A DNA stretch of 64,000 bases from Cavia porcellus (Eukaryota > Chordata > Mammalia > Rodentia > Caviidae), in NCBI RefSeq assembly GCF_034190915.1, contig NW_026947498.1, positions 218,501 through 282,500 on the forward strand. Direction: 5' to 3'. How positions within the stretch are numbered: position 1 is the stretch's first letter; every line of letters begins with the position of its first letter. Under the pieces are notes generated by a model that saw only the letters and a program-made list of their open reading frames with translations, had not been told where the DNA came from and did not search any database. This document shows positions 39,895 to 54,888 of this stretch, piece after piece. A program made the translations under genes and the position numbers.

Positions 39895-42090
39895 GCTAAC
39901 CTAACCCTAACTCTAACCTAACCCTAACCCTAACCCTCACCTTAACGCTAAACCTAAAACTAAACTTAAACCTAAACCTAACTGAAACCCTAAACACTAC
40001 ACTAACGCTAACACCATACCTAACCCTAACTTTATCCGTAAAACTAAGCCTAACCTTAACACTAACCCTAGACACAAATTCTAACCCTACCCCTAACCGT
40101 AACCCTAACAGTAAACTATAACACTAACCCTTGCCCTAACCCTAACCCTAACCCTCACCCGAACCATAGGCTAACCCTAACCCTAACCCTAACCCTAACC
40201 CTAACCCTAAACCTAACCCTAAACCTAACCCTAACCCTAACCCTAACACTCACACTAACCCTAAACCTAATCCTAACCTTAACGTAACTTAAACCCTAAC
40301 CCCTAACCCTAACCCTAATCCTAACCCTCACCTTAACGCTAAACCTAAAACTAACCCTAACCCTAAACCTAACCGAAACCCTAAACACTAAACTAATGCT
40401 AACACCATACCTAACCCTAACCTTATCCCTAAAACTAACCCTAACCCTAACTATAACCCTAAACCCAAATTCTAACCCTAACCCTAACTGTAAACCTAAC
40501 AGTAACCTCTAACACTAACCTTTACCCTAACCCTAACCCTTACCCTCACCCGAATCCAAAGGCTAACCATAACCCTAACCCTAACACTAACCCTAACCCT
40601 AACCCTAACCCTCACCCGAATCCAAAGGCTAACCATATCCCTAACCCTAACCCTAACCCGAACACTAACCATATCCCAAACCTAATCCTAGCCCTAATGC
40701 TAACCTCAAATCCCAACCCTAACCCTAACCCTAACACAACACCTAACCCTAACCCTAACCCTGAATCCAAAGGCTAACCATAACCCTAACCCTAACACTA
40801 ACCCTAACCCTAACCCTAACACTAACCCTAACCTTATCCCTAAAACTAACCCTAACCCTAACTATATCCCTAAACCCAAATTCTAACACTAACCCTAACT
40901 GTAACCCTAACAGTAACCTCTAACACTAACTCTTACCCTAACCCTAACCCTTACCCTCACCCGAAACCAAAGGCTAACCATAACCCTAACCCTAACCCTA
41001 ACCCTAACCCTAACACTAACAGTAACCCTCACACGAATCCATAGGCTAACCCTAACCCTAACCCTAATCCTAACTCTAACCCTAACACTAACCCTAACCC
41101 TAATCTCAATCCTAACCCTAACCCTAACCCTAAATCTAACCCTAACACTAACGCTAACTCTAACCCTAAACCTAACGCTAAACCTAACTCTAACCCTAAC
41201 AGTAACCCTCACACTAACGCTAACCCTAACCCTAACCCTAACCCTAAACCTAAACCTAACCCTAAGCCTAACCCTAAAACTCACACTAACCCTAAACATA
41301 ACCCTAACCCTAACGTAACTCTAACACTAACCCCTAACCCTAACCCTAACCCTAACCCTAAATCTAACCTTAACACTAATTCTAACTCTAACCCTAAACC
41401 TAACGCGAAACCTAACTCTAACCCTAACCATAACACTCACACTAACCCTAACCCTAACCCTAACCTAACCCTAACCCTAATCCTAACCCTAACCTAACCC
41501 TAACCCTAACCCTAACCCTCACCTTAACCCTAACCCTAAAACTAAACTTAACCCTAAACATGACCGAAACCCTAAACACTACACTAACTCTAACACCATA
41601 CCTAACCCTAACTTTATCCGTAAAACTAAGCCTAACCCTAACTCTAACCCTAGACACAAATTCTAACCCTACCCATAACCGTAACCCTAACAGTAAACTA
41701 TAACACTAACCCTTGCCCTAACCCTAAACCTAACCCTCACCAGAACCAAAGGCTAACCCTAAACCTAACCCTAACCCTAACCCTAACTCTAACCCTAAAC
41801 CTAACCCTAACCCTAACCCTAACACTCACACTAACCCTAAACCTAACCCGAACCCTAACGTAACTCTAACCCTAACCCCTAACCCTAACCCTAATCCTAA
41901 CCCTCACCTTAACGCTAAACCTAAAACTAACCCTAACCCTAAACCTAACCGAAACCCTAAACACTAAACTAACGCTAACACCATACCTGACCCTAAACTT
42001 ATCCCTAAAACTAACCCTAACCCTAACTATAACACTAAACCCAAATTCTAACCCTAACCCTAATCGTAACCCTAACAGTAACCTCTAACA

Positions 42091-42122
<32 letters not shown>

Positions 42123-42151
42123 CACCCGAATCCAAAGGCTAACCATAACTA

Positions 42152-44161
42152 TAACCCTAACACTAACCCTAACCCTAACACTAACCCTCACCCGAATCCA
42201 AAGGCTAACCATAACCCTAACCCTAACCCTATCCCGAACACTAAACATATCCCAAAGCCTAATCCTAGCCCCAATGCTAACCTGAAATCCCAACCCTAAC
42301 CCTAACTCTAACACTAACCCTAACCCTAATCTCAATCCTAAACCTAACCCTAACCCTAAACCTAACCCTAACCCTAACCTTTACCCTAACCCTAAATCTA
42401 AAACTAACCCTAACACTAACTCTAACTCTAACCCTAACGCTAAACCTAACTCTAACCCTAACCCAAACCCTCACACTAACCCTAACCTTAACCTATCATC
42501 CAACCCTAATCCTAACCCTTACCATATTCCGAAACGTAACCCTAACTCTAACTGTAAAGCTAACCCTAACCGTAAACCCAACCCAAAACTAACCCTTACA
42601 CTAAATCCAACCTTAACAATATCCCTAAAACTAATCATAACCCTAACCCTAACCCTAATCAACTCCCTAACAACTAACTCCTAACCCTAACCCTAACTTC
42701 TAACCATAACAATAACCGTAACCGTAAGCCTAAGTCTAATGCTAACCCTAGCACTAAAAACGAACCTTAACCCTAACACTAACCCTAACCCTAAATCTAT
42801 CCCTAACCTCCAACCCTAACCCTAACGCTAACACTAATCCTAACCCTAACAATACCACTAACCCAAACCTAAACCCAATCCTAGACCTAACCATAACCAT
42901 AACCCTGTTGAACTCTAATCCTAACACTAACCCTAACGCTAAGCGTATGCCTAACTCTAAACATAACCCTAACCCTAACCCTAAACCTAACCCTAGCACT
43001 AAATCTAACGCGAACCTCTAACCATAACCGACCACTACCCATAACCCTAACCCTAACGCTAACCCTAACCTAACACTAACTCTAACCCATAAAGCTAACC
43101 CTAACCCTTACACTCAACTTAACACTAAACCTCAAACTAAAACTAACCATAAACCTAACCGAAACCCTAAACACTAACACTAACGGTAACACCATACCTA
43201 ACCCTAACCTTATCCCAAAAACTAACTCAAAACCTAACTTTAACCCTAAACCCAAATTCTGACCCTAACCGTAACTGTAAACCAAACAGTAACCCTAACA
43301 CTAACCCTTACCCTAACCCCAACCCTAACCCTAACCCTAAACCTAACCCTAAGCCTAACCCTAACACTCACACTAACCCTAAACATAACCCTAACCCTAA
43401 CGTAACTCTAACCCTAACCCCTAACCCTAACCCTGACCCTAACCCTAACCCTAAATCTAACCCTAACACTAACGCTAACTCTAAACCTAAACCTAACGCT
43501 AAACCTAACTCTAACCCTAAACCTAACACTAACACTAACCCTAACCCTAACCCTAACCCTAACCTAACCCTAACCCTAACCCTAACCCTCACCTTAACCC
43601 TAACCCTAAAACTAAACTTAACCCTAAACCTGACCGAAACCCTAAACACTACACTAACTCTAACACCATACCTAACCCTAACTTTATCCGTAAAACTAAG
43701 CCTAACCCTAACTCTAACCCTAGACACAAATTCTAGCCCTACCCATAACCGTAAACCCTAACAGTAAACTATAACACTAACCCTTGCCCTAAGCCTAACC
43801 CTAACCCTCACCAGAACCAAAGGCTAACCCTAAACCTAACCCTAACCCTAACCCTAACTCTAACCCTAAAGCTAAACCTAACCCTAACCCTAACACTCAC
43901 ACTAACCCTAAACCTAACCCGAACCCTAACGTAACTCTAACCCTAACCCCTAACCCTAACCCTAATCCTAACCCTCACCTTAACGCTAAACCTAAAACTA
44001 ACCCTAACCCTAAACCTAACCGAAACCCTAAACACTAAACTAACGCTAACACCATACCTAACCCTAAACTTATCCCTAAAACTAACCCTATCCCTAACTA
44101 TAACACTAAACCCAAATTCTAACCCTAACCCTAAACGTAACCCTAACAGTAACCTCTAACA

Positions 44162-44193
<32 letters not shown>

Positions 44194-47001
44194 CACCCGA
44201 ATCCAAAGGCTAACCATAACCCTAACACTAACACTAACCCTAACCCTAACCCTCACCCGAATCCAAAGGCTAACCATAACCCTAACCCTAACCCTATCCC
44301 GAAAACTACACATATCCCAAAGCCTAATCCTAGCCCTAATGCTAACCTCAAATCCCTACCCTAACCCTAACCCTAACACTAACCCTAACCCTAATCTCAA
44401 TCCTAAACCTAACCCTAACCCTAACCCTAACCCTAGCCCTAACCCTAACCCTAACCTTTCCCTAACCCTAAATCTAAAACTAACCCTAACACTAACTCTA
44501 ACTCTAACCCTAATGCTAAACCTAACTCTCACCCTAACACAAACCCTCACACTAACCCTAACCGTAACCTATCATCCAACCCTAATCCTAACCCTTACCA
44601 TATTCCGAAACGTAACCCTAACTCTAACTGTAATGCTAACCCTAACCGTAAACCCAACACAAAACTAACCCTAACACTAACTCCAACCTTAACAATATCC
44701 CTAAAACTAATCATAACCCTAACCCTAACCCTAATCAACTCCCTAACAACTAACTCCTAACCCTAACCCTAACCCTAACTTCTAATCATAACATTAACCA
44801 TAACCGTAAGCCTAAGCCTAATGCTAACCCTAGCACTAAAAACGAACCTTAACCCTAACACTAACCCTAACCCTAAAACTATCCCTAACCTCCAACCCAA
44901 ACCCTAACGCTAACCCTAATCCTAACCCTAACAATACCACTAACCCAAACCTAAACCCAATCCTAACCCTAACCATAACCATAACCCTGTCCAACTCTAA
45001 CCCTAACACTAACCCTAACGCTAAGCGTAAGCCTAACTCTAAACATAACCATAACCCTAACCCTAAACCTAACCCTAGCACTAAATCTAACGCCAACCTC
45101 TAACCATAACCGACCACTACCCATAACCCTAACCCTAACGCTAACCCTAACCTAACACTAACCCTAACCCATAAACCTAACCCTAACCCTTACACTCACC
45201 TTAACACTAAACCTCAAACTAAAACTAACCATAAACCTAACCGAAACCCTAAACACTAACACTAACGGTAACACCATACCTAACCCTAACCTTATCCCTA
45301 AAACTAACTCAAACCCTAACTTTAACCCTAAACCCAAATTCTAATCCTAACTGTAACTGTAACCCAAACAGTAACCCTAACACTAACCCTTACCCTAACC
45401 CTAAACCTAACCCTTACCCGAATCCAAAGTCTATCCATAACCCTAACCCTAACCCTAACCCTAACCCTAACCTTATCCCTAAAACTAACCCTAACCCTAA
45501 CTATATCCCTAAACCCAAATTCTAACACTAACCCTAACTGTAACCCTAACAGTAACCTCTAACACTAACCCTCACCCTAACCCTAACCCTTACCCTCACC
45601 CGAATCCAAAGGCTAACCATAACCCTAACCCTAACCCTAACCCTAACCCTAACACTAACACTAACCCTCACACGAATCCATAGGATAACCCTAACCCTAA
45701 CCCTAATCCTAACTCTAACCCTAACACTAACCCTAACCCTAATCTCAATCCTAACCCTAACCCTAAACCTAAATCTAACCCTAACACTAACGCTAACTCT
45801 AACCCTAAACCTAACGCTAAACCTAACTCTAACCCTAACCCTTACCCTAACACTAACGCTAACCCTAACCCTAACCCTAACCTAACCCTAACCCTAATCC
45901 CTAGCCCTAACCCTAACCCTAACCCTCACCTTAACGCTAAACCTAAAACTAAACTTAACCCTAAACCTAACCGAAACCCTAAACACTACACTAACGCTAA
46001 CACCATACCTAACCCTAACTTTATCCGTAAAACTAAGCCTAACCTTAACTCTAACCCTAGACACAAATTCTAACCCTACCCCTAACGATAACCCTAACAG
46101 TAAACTATAACACTAACCCTTGCCCTAACCCTAACCCTAACCCTCAACCGAACCAAAGGCTAACCCTAACCCTAACCCTAAACCTAAACCTAACCCTAAG
46201 CCTAACCCTAACACTCACACTAACCCTAAACATAACCCTAACCCTAACGTAACTCTAACCCTAACCCTTAACCCTAACCCTAACCCTAACACTAACCCTA
46301 AATCTAACCCTAACACTAACGCTAACTCTAACCCTAAACCTAACGCTAAACCTAACTCTAACCCTAACCCTAACACTCACACTAACCCTAACCCTAACCC
46401 AAACCCTAACCTAACCCTAACCCTAACCCTCACCTTAACCCTAACCCTAAAACTAAACTTAACCCTAAACCTGACCGAAACCCTAAACACTACACTAACT
46501 CTAACACCATACCTAACCCTAACTTTATCCGTAAAACTAAGCCTAACCCTAACTCTAACCCTAGACACAAATTCTAACCCTACCCATAACCGTAACCATA
46601 ACAGTAAACTATAACACTAACCCTTGCCCTAACCCTAACCCTAACCCTCACCCGAACCAAAGGCTAACCCTAAACCTAACCCTAACCCTAACCCTAACTC
46701 TAACCCTAAAGCTAACCCTAACCCTAACCCTAACACTCACACTAACCCTAAACCTAACCCGAACCCTAACGTAACTCTAATCCTAACCCCTAACCCTAAC
46801 CCTAATCCTAACCCTCACCTTAACGCTAAACCTAAAACTAACCCTAACCGTAAACCTAACCGAAACCCTAAACACTAAACTAACGCTAACACCATACCTA
46901 ACCCTAAACTTACCCCTAAAACTTACCCTAACACTAACTATAACCCTAAACCCAAATTCTAACCCTAACCCTAAACGTAACCCTAACAGTATCCTCTAAC
47001 A

Positions 47002-47033
<32 letters not shown>

Positions 47034-50000
47034 CACCCGAATCCAAAGGCTAACCATAACCCTAACCCTAACACTAACCCTAACCCTAACCCTAACCCTC
47101 ACCCGAATCCAAAGGCTAAACATAACCCTAACCCTAACCCTATCCCGAACACTAAACATATCCCAAAGTCTAATCCTAGCCCTAATGCTAACCTCAAATC
47201 CCAACCCTAACCCTAACTCTAACACTAACCCTAACCCTAATCTCAATCCTAAACCTAACCCTAACCCTAAACCTAACCCTAACCCTAACCTTTACCCTAA
47301 CGCTAAATCTAAAACTAACCCTAACACTAACTCTAACTCTAACCCTAACGCTAAACCTAACTCTAACCCTAACCCAAACCCTCTCACTAACCCTAACCGT
47401 AACCTATCATCCAACCCTAATCCTAACCCTTACCATATTCCGAAACGTAACCCTAACTCTAACTGTAAAGCTAACCCTAACCGTAAACCCAACCCAAAAC
47501 TAACCCTAACACTAACTCCAACCTTAACAATATCCCTAAAACTATTCATAACCCTAACCCTAACCCTAATCAACTCCCTAACAACTAACTCCTTACCCTA
47601 ACCCTAACTTCTAACCATAACAATAACCATAACCGTAAGCCTAAGCCTAATGCTAACCCTAGCACTAAAAACGAACCTTAACCCTAACACTAACCCTAAC
47701 CCTAAATCTATCCCTAACCTCCAACCCTAAACCTAACGCTAACACTAATCCTAACCCTAACAATACCACTAACCCAAACCTAAACCCAATCCTAACCCTA
47801 ACCATAACCATAACCCTGTTCAACTCTAACCCTAACACTAACCCTAACGCTAAGCGTATGCCTAACTCTAAACATAACCCTAACCCTAACCCTAAACCTA
47901 ACCCTAGCACTAAATCTAACGCGAACCTCTAACCATAACCGACCACTACCCATAACCCTAACCCTAACGCGAACCCTAACCTAACACTAACCCTAACCCA
48001 TAAACCTAACCCTAACCCTTACACTCACCTTAACACTAAACCTCAAACTAAAACTAACCATAAACCTAACCGAAACCCTAAACACTAACACTAACGGTAA
48101 CACCATACCTAACCCTAACCTTATCCCAAAAACTAACTCAAAACCTAATTTTAACCCTAAACCCAAATTCTAACCCTAACCGTAACTGTAAACCAAACAG
48201 TAACCCTAACACTAACCCTTACCCTAACCCTAACCCTAACCCTCACCCGAATCCAAAGGCTAACCATCACCCTAACCCTAACCCTAAGCCTAAACCTCAC
48301 CCTAACCCTTACCCTAACACTAACCCTCACACGAATCCATAGGCTAACTCTAAACCTAACCCTAATCCTAACCCTAACCCTAACACTAACCCTAACCCTA
48401 ATTTCAATCCTAACCCTAACCCTAACCCTAAATCTAACCCTAACACTAACGCTAACTCTAACCCTAAACCTAACGCTAAACCTAACTCTAACCCTAACCC
48501 TAACACTCACACTAACCCTAACCCTAACCCTAACGCTAACCTAACCCTAACTCTAACCTAACCCTAACCCTAACCCTCACCTTAACGCTAAACCTAAAAC
48601 TAAACTTAAACCTAAACCTAACTGAAACCCTAAACACTACACTAACGCTAACACCATACCTAACCCTAACTTTATCCGTAAAACTAAGCCTAACCTTAAC
48701 ACTAACCCTAGACACAAATTCTAACCCTACCCCTAACCGTAACCCTAACAGTAAACTATAACACTAACCCTTGCCCTAACCCTAACCCTAACCCTCACCC
48801 GAACCATAGGCTAACCCTAACCCTAACCCTAACCCTAACCCTAACCCTAAACCTAACCCTAAACCTAACCCTAACCCTAACCCTAACACTCACACTAACC
48901 CTAAACCTAATCCTAACCTTAACGTAACTTAAACCCTAACCCCTAACCCTAACCCTAATCCTAACCCTCACCTTAACGCTAAACCTAAAACTAACCCTAA
49001 CCCTAAACCTAACCGAAACCCTAAACACTAAACTAATGCTAACACCATACCTAACCCTAACCTTATCCCTAAAACTAACCCTAACCCTAACTATAACCCT
49101 AAACCCAAATTCTAACCCTAACCCTAACTGTAAACCTAACAGTAACCTCTAACACTAACCTTTACCCTAACCCTAACCCTTACCCTCACCCGAATCCAAA
49201 GGCTAACCATAACCCTAACCCTAACACTAACCCTAACCCTAACCCTAACCCTCACCCGAATCCAAAGGCTAACCATATCCCTAACCCTAACCCTAACCCG
49301 AACACTAACCATATCCCAAACCTAATCCTAGCCCTAATGCTAACCTCAAATCCCAACCCTAACCCTAACCCTAACACAACACCTAACCCTAACCCTAACC
49401 CTGAATCCAAAGGCTAACCATAACCCTAACCCTAACACTAACCCTAACCCTAACCCTAACACTAACCCTAACCTTATCCCTAAAACTAACCCTAACCCTA
49501 ACTATATCCCTAAACCCAAATTCTAACACTAACCCTAACTGTAACCCTAACAGTAACCTCTAACACTAACTCTTACCCTAACCCTAACCCTTACCCTCAC
49601 CCGAAACCAAAGGCTAACCATAACCCTAACCCTAACCCTAACCCTAACCCTAACACTAACAGTAACCCTCACACGAATCCATAGGCTAACCCTAACCCTA
49701 ACCCTAATCCTAACTCTAACCCTAACACTAACCCTAACCCTAATCTCAATCCTAACCCTAACCCTAACCCTAAATCTAACCCTAACACTAACGCTAACTC
49801 TAACCCTAAACCTAACGCTAAACCTAACTCTAACCCTAACAGTAACCCTCACACTAACGCTAACCCTAACCCTAACCCTAACCCTAAACCTAAACCTAAC
49901 CCTAAGCCTAACCCTAAAACTCACACTAACCCTAAACATAACCCTAACCCTAACGTAACTCTAACACTAACCCCTAACCCTAACCCTAACCCTAACCCTA

Positions 50001-50730
50001 AATCTAACCTTAACACTAATTCTAACTCTAACCCTAAACCTAACGCGAAACCTAACTCTAACCCTAACCATAACACTCACACTAACCCTAACCCTAACCC
50101 TAACCTAACCCTAACCCTAATCCTAACCCTAACCTAACCCTAACCCTAACCCTAACCCTCACCTTAACCCTAACCCTAAAACTAAACTTAACCCTAAACA
50201 TGACCGAAACCCTAAACACTACACTAACTCTAACACCATACCTAACCCTAACTTTATCCGTAAAACTAAGCCTAACCCTAACTCTAACCCTAGACACAAA
50301 TTCTAACCCTACCCATAACCGTAACCCTAACAGTAAACTATAACACTAACCCTTGCCCTAACCCTAAACCTAACCCTCACCAGAACCAAAGGCTAACCCT
50401 AAACCTAACCCTAACCCTAACCCTAACTCTAACCCTAAACCTAACCCTAACCCTAACCCTAACACTCACACTAACCCTAAACCTAACCCGAACCCTAACG
50501 TAACTCTAACCCTAACCCCTAACCCTAACCCTAATCCTAACCCTCACCTTAACGCTAAACCTAAAACTAACCCTAACCCTAAACCTAACCGAAACCCTAA
50601 ACACTAAACTAACGCTAACACCATACCTGACCCTAAACTTATCCCTAAAACTAACCCTAACCCTAACTATAACACTAAACCCAAATTCTAACCCTAACCC
50701 TAATCGTAACCCTAACAGTAACCTCTAACA

Positions 50731-50762
<32 letters not shown>

Positions 50763-50791
50763 CACCCGAATCCAAAGGCTAACCATAACTA
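42152..50791 (+). repeat. 8,640-bp tandem duplication, copy 2
   Basis: Nearly perfect repeat of 33,512-42,151. The junction can be placed only within 42,152-42,154, because the bases on either side discriminate the copies. It carries D-cores at 42,492, 44,568 and 47,403 and type-1 monomers at 43,368, 46,377 and 50,100. Shared private variants (GTTGAACTC at 42,907, a CCCTGACCC near 43,433, GTAATGCTAACC near 44,630) appear at the same places in copy 1. Either a very recent duplication or an assembly duplication would give this pattern. Confidence 0.95.
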
Positions 50792-51633
50792 TAACACTAA
50801 CATTAACCCTAACCCTAACACTAACCCTCACCCGATTCCAAAGGCTAACCATAACCCTAACCCTAACCCTATCCCGAACACTAAACATATCCCAAAGCCT
50901 AATCCTAGCCCTAATGCTAACCTCAAATCCCAACCCTAACCCTAACCCTAACACTAACCCTAACCCTAACCCTAATCTCAATCCTAAACCTAACCCTAAC
51001 CCTAACCCTAACCCTAACCCTAACCTTTACCCTAACCCTAAATCTAAAACTAACCCTAACACTAACTCTAACTCTAACCCTAACGCTAAACCTAACTCTA
51101 ACCCTAACCCAAACCCTCACACTAACCCTAACCGTAACCTATCATCCAACCCTAATCCTAACCCTTACCATATTCCGAAACGTAACCCTAACTCTAACTG
51201 TAAAGCTAACCCTAACCGTAAACCCAACCCAAAACTAACCCTAACACTAACTCCAACCTTAACAATATCCCTAAAACTAATCATAACCCTAACCCTAACC
51301 CTAATCAACTCCCTAACAACTAACTCCTAACCCTAACCCTAACCCTAACTTCTAATCATAACATTAACCGTAACCGTAAGCCTAAGCCTAATGCTAACCC
51401 TAGCACTAAAAACGAACCTTAACCCTAACACTAACCCTAACCCTAAATCTATCCCTAACCTCCAACCCTAACCCTAACGCTAACCCTAATCCTAACCCTA
51501 ACAATACCACTAACCCAAACCTAAACCCAATCCTAACCCTAACCATAACCATAACCCTGTCCAACTCTAACCCTAACACTAACCCTAATGCTAAGCGTAA
51601 GCCTAACTCTAAACATAACCCTAACCCTAACCC

Positions 51634-52159
51634 TAAACCTAACCCTAGCACTAAATCTAACGCCAACCTCTAACCATAACCGACCACTACCCATAACCCT
51701 AACCCTAACGCTAACCCTAACCTAACACTAACCCTAACCCATAAACCTAACCCTAACCCTTACACTCACCTTAACACTAAACCTCAAACTAAAACTAACC
51801 ATAAACCTAACCGAAACCCTAAACACTAACACTAACGGTAACACCATACCTAACCCTAACCTTATCCCTAAAACTAACTCAAACCCTAACTTTAACCCTA
51901 AACCCAAATTCTAATCCTAACTGTAACTGTAACCCAAACAGTAACCCTAACACTAACCCTTACCCTAACCCTAACCCTAACCCTTACCCGAATCCAAAGG
52001 CTATCCATAACCCTAACCCTTACCCTAACCCTAACCCTAACCTTATCCCTAAAACTAACCCTAAACTTAACTATATCCCTAAACCCAAATTCTAACACTA
52101 ACCCTAACTGTAACCCTAACAGTAACCTCTAACACTAACCGTTACCCTAACCCTAAACC
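51634..52159 (+). repeat. About 526-bp segment absent from the left copy
   Basis: At left position about 14,501 the sequence jumps from AACATAACCCTAACCCTAAC directly to TTACCCTCACCCGAATCC. The right copy runs through this extra segment instead, which contains the CGACCACTACCC block and a type-3 monomer (about 51,770-51,950). The missing piece therefore ends with the type-3 region. Confidence 0.65.
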
Positions 52160-53296
52160 TTACCCTCAGTCGAATCCAAAGGCTAACCCTAACCCTAACC
52201 CTAACCCTAACCCTAACACTAACACTAACCCTCACACGAATCCATAGGATAACCCTAACCCTAATCCTAACTCTAACCCTAACACTAATCCTAACCCTAA
52301 TCTCAATCCTAACCCTAACCCTAACCCTAAATCTAACCCTAACACTAACGCTAACTCTAACCCTAAACCTAACGCTAAACCTAACTCTAACCCTAAACCT
52401 AACCCTCACACTAACGCTAACCCTAACCCTAACCCTAACCCTAACCTAACCCTAACCCTAATCCCTAGCCCTAACCCTAACCCTAACCCTCACCTTAATG
52501 CTAAACCTAAAACTAAACTTAACCCTAAACCTAACCGAAACCCTAAACACTACACTAACGCTAACACTATACCTAACCCTAACTTTATCCGTAAAACTAA
52601 GCCTAACCTTAACTCTAACCCTAGACACAAATTCTAACCCTACCCCTAACCGTAACCCTAACAGTAAACTATAACACTAACCCTTGCCCTAACCCTAACC
52701 CTAACCCTCAACCAAACCAAAGGCTAACCCTAACCCTAACCCTAACCCTAACCCTAAACCTAAACCTAACCCTAAGCCTAACCCTAACACTCACACTAAC
52801 CTTAAACATAACCCTAACCCTAACGTAACTCTAACCCTAACCCCTAACCCTAACCCTAACCCTAACCCAAACCCTAACCCTAAATCTAACCCTAACACTA
52901 ACGCTAACTCTAACCCTAAACCTAACGCTAAACCTAACTCTAACCCTAACCCTAACACTCACACTAACCCTAACCCTAACCCTAACCCTAACCTAACCCT
53001 AACCCTAACCCTAACCTAACCCTAAACCTAACCTTAACCCTAACCCTAAAACTAAACTTAACCCTAAACCTGACCAAAACCCTAAATACTACACTAACTC
53101 TAACACCATACCTAACCCTAACTTTATCCGTAAAACTAAGCCTAACCCTAACTCTAACCCTATACACAAATTCTAACCCTACCCATAACCGTAACCATAA
53201 CAGTAAACTATAACACTAACCCTTGCCCTAACCCTAACCCTAACCCTCACCCGAACCAAAGGCTAACCATAAACCTAACCCTAACCCTAACCCTAA
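52041..53296 (+). repeat. 1,256-bp tandem duplication, copy 1
   Basis: Begins at CCTTATCCCTAAAAC and repeats at offset 1,256. It holds an AATCCCTAGCCC block, a type-1 monomer with the unusual CTGACCAAAACCC and AAATACTAC variants, and CAACCAAACC where most copies have CAACCGAACC. The length is not a multiple of six. Confidence 0.85.
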
Positions 53297-54552
53297 CCTT
53301 ATCCCTAAAACTAACCCTAACCCTAACTATATCCCTAAACCCAAATTCTAACACTAACCCTAACTGTAACCCTAACAGTTACCTCTAACACTAACCGTTA
53401 CCCTAACCCTAAACCTTACCCTCACTCGAATCCAAAGGCTAACACTAACCCTAACCCTAACCCTAACCCTAACACTAACCCTCACACGAATCCATAGGAT
53501 AACCCTAACCCTAACCCTAATCCTAACTCTAACCCTAACACTAACCCTAACCCTAATCTCAATCCTAACCCTAACCCTAACCCTAAATCTAACCCTAACA
53601 CTAACGCTAACTCTAACCCTAAACCTAACGCTAAACCTAACTCTAACCCTAAACCTAACCCTCACACTAACGCTAACCCTAACCCTAACCCTAACCCTAA
53701 CCTAACCCTAACCCTAATCCCTAGCCCTAACCCTAACCCTAACCCTCACCTTAATGCTAAACCTAAAACTAAACTTAACCCTAAACCTAACCGAAACCCT
53801 AAACACTACACTAACGCTAACACTATACCTAACCCTAACTTTATCCGTAAAACTAAGCCTAACCTTAACTCTAACCCTAGACACAAATTCTAACCCTACC
53901 CCTAACTGTAACCCTAACAGTAAACTATAACACTAACCCTTGCCCTAACCCTAACCCTAACCCTCAACCAAACCAAAGGCTAACCCTAACCCTAACCCTA
54001 ACCCTAACCCTAAACCTAAACCTAACCCTAAGCCTAACCCTAACACTCACACTAACCCTAAACATAACCCTAACCCTAACGTAACTCTAACCCTAACCCC
54101 TAACCCTAACCCTAACCCTAACCCAAACCCTAACCCTAAATCTAACCCTAACACTAACGCTAACTCTAACCCTAAAACTAACGCTAAACCTAACTCTAAC
54201 CCTAACCCTAACACTCACACTAACCCTAATCCTAACCCTAACCCTAACCTAACCCTAACCCTAACCCTAACCTAACCCTAAACCTAACCTTAACCCTAAC
54301 CCTAAAACTAAACTTAACCCTAAACCTGACCAAAACCCTAAATACTACACTAACTCTAACACCATACCTAACCCTAACTTTATCCGTAAAACTAAGCCTA
54401 TCCCTAACTCTAACCCTAGACACAAATTCTAACCCTACCCATAACCGTAACCATAACAGTAAACTATAACACTAACCCTTGCCCTAACCATAACCCTAAC
54501 CCTCACCCGAACCAAAGGCTAACCATAAACCTAACCCTAACCCTAACCCTAA
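53297..54552 (+). repeat. 1,256-bp tandem duplication, copy 2
   Basis: Same content as 52,041-53,296 with a few differences, such as CACTCGAATCC against CAGTCGAATCC and CAGTTACC against CAGTAACC. After 54,552 the sequence resumes the order (AACTCTAACCCTAAAGC) found in the left copy after 15,642, which supports duplication and not insertion of foreign DNA. Confidence 0.85.
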
Positions 54553-54856
54553 CTCTAACCCTAAAGCTAAACCTAACCCTAACCCTAACACTCACACTAA
54601 CCATAAACCTAACCCGAACCCTAACGTAACTCTAATCCTAACCCCTAACCCTAACCCTAATCCTAACCCTCACCTTAACGCTAAACCTAAAACTAACCCT
54701 AACCCTAAACCTAACCGAAACCCTAAACACTAAACTAACGCTAACACCATACCTAACCCTAAACTTATCCCTAAAACTTACCCTAACCCTAACTATAACC
54801 CTAAACCCAAATTCTAACCCTAACCCTAAACGTAACCCTAACAGTAACCTCTAACA

Positions 54857-54888
<32 letters not shown>

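Larger units (their letters stand above)
33512..42151 (+). repeat. 8,640-bp tandem duplication, copy 1
   Basis: Comparison line by line with 42,152-50,791 at offset 8,640 shows one difference: G at 36,590 against C at 45,230. The unit is exactly 1,440 hexamers long, so the repeat phase is kept. The flanks fix the ends. Upstream of 33,512 the sequence differs from that upstream of 42,152 (CC against TA at the last two bases, with further differences before). Downstream, 42,155 differs from 50,795. Confidence 0.95.
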
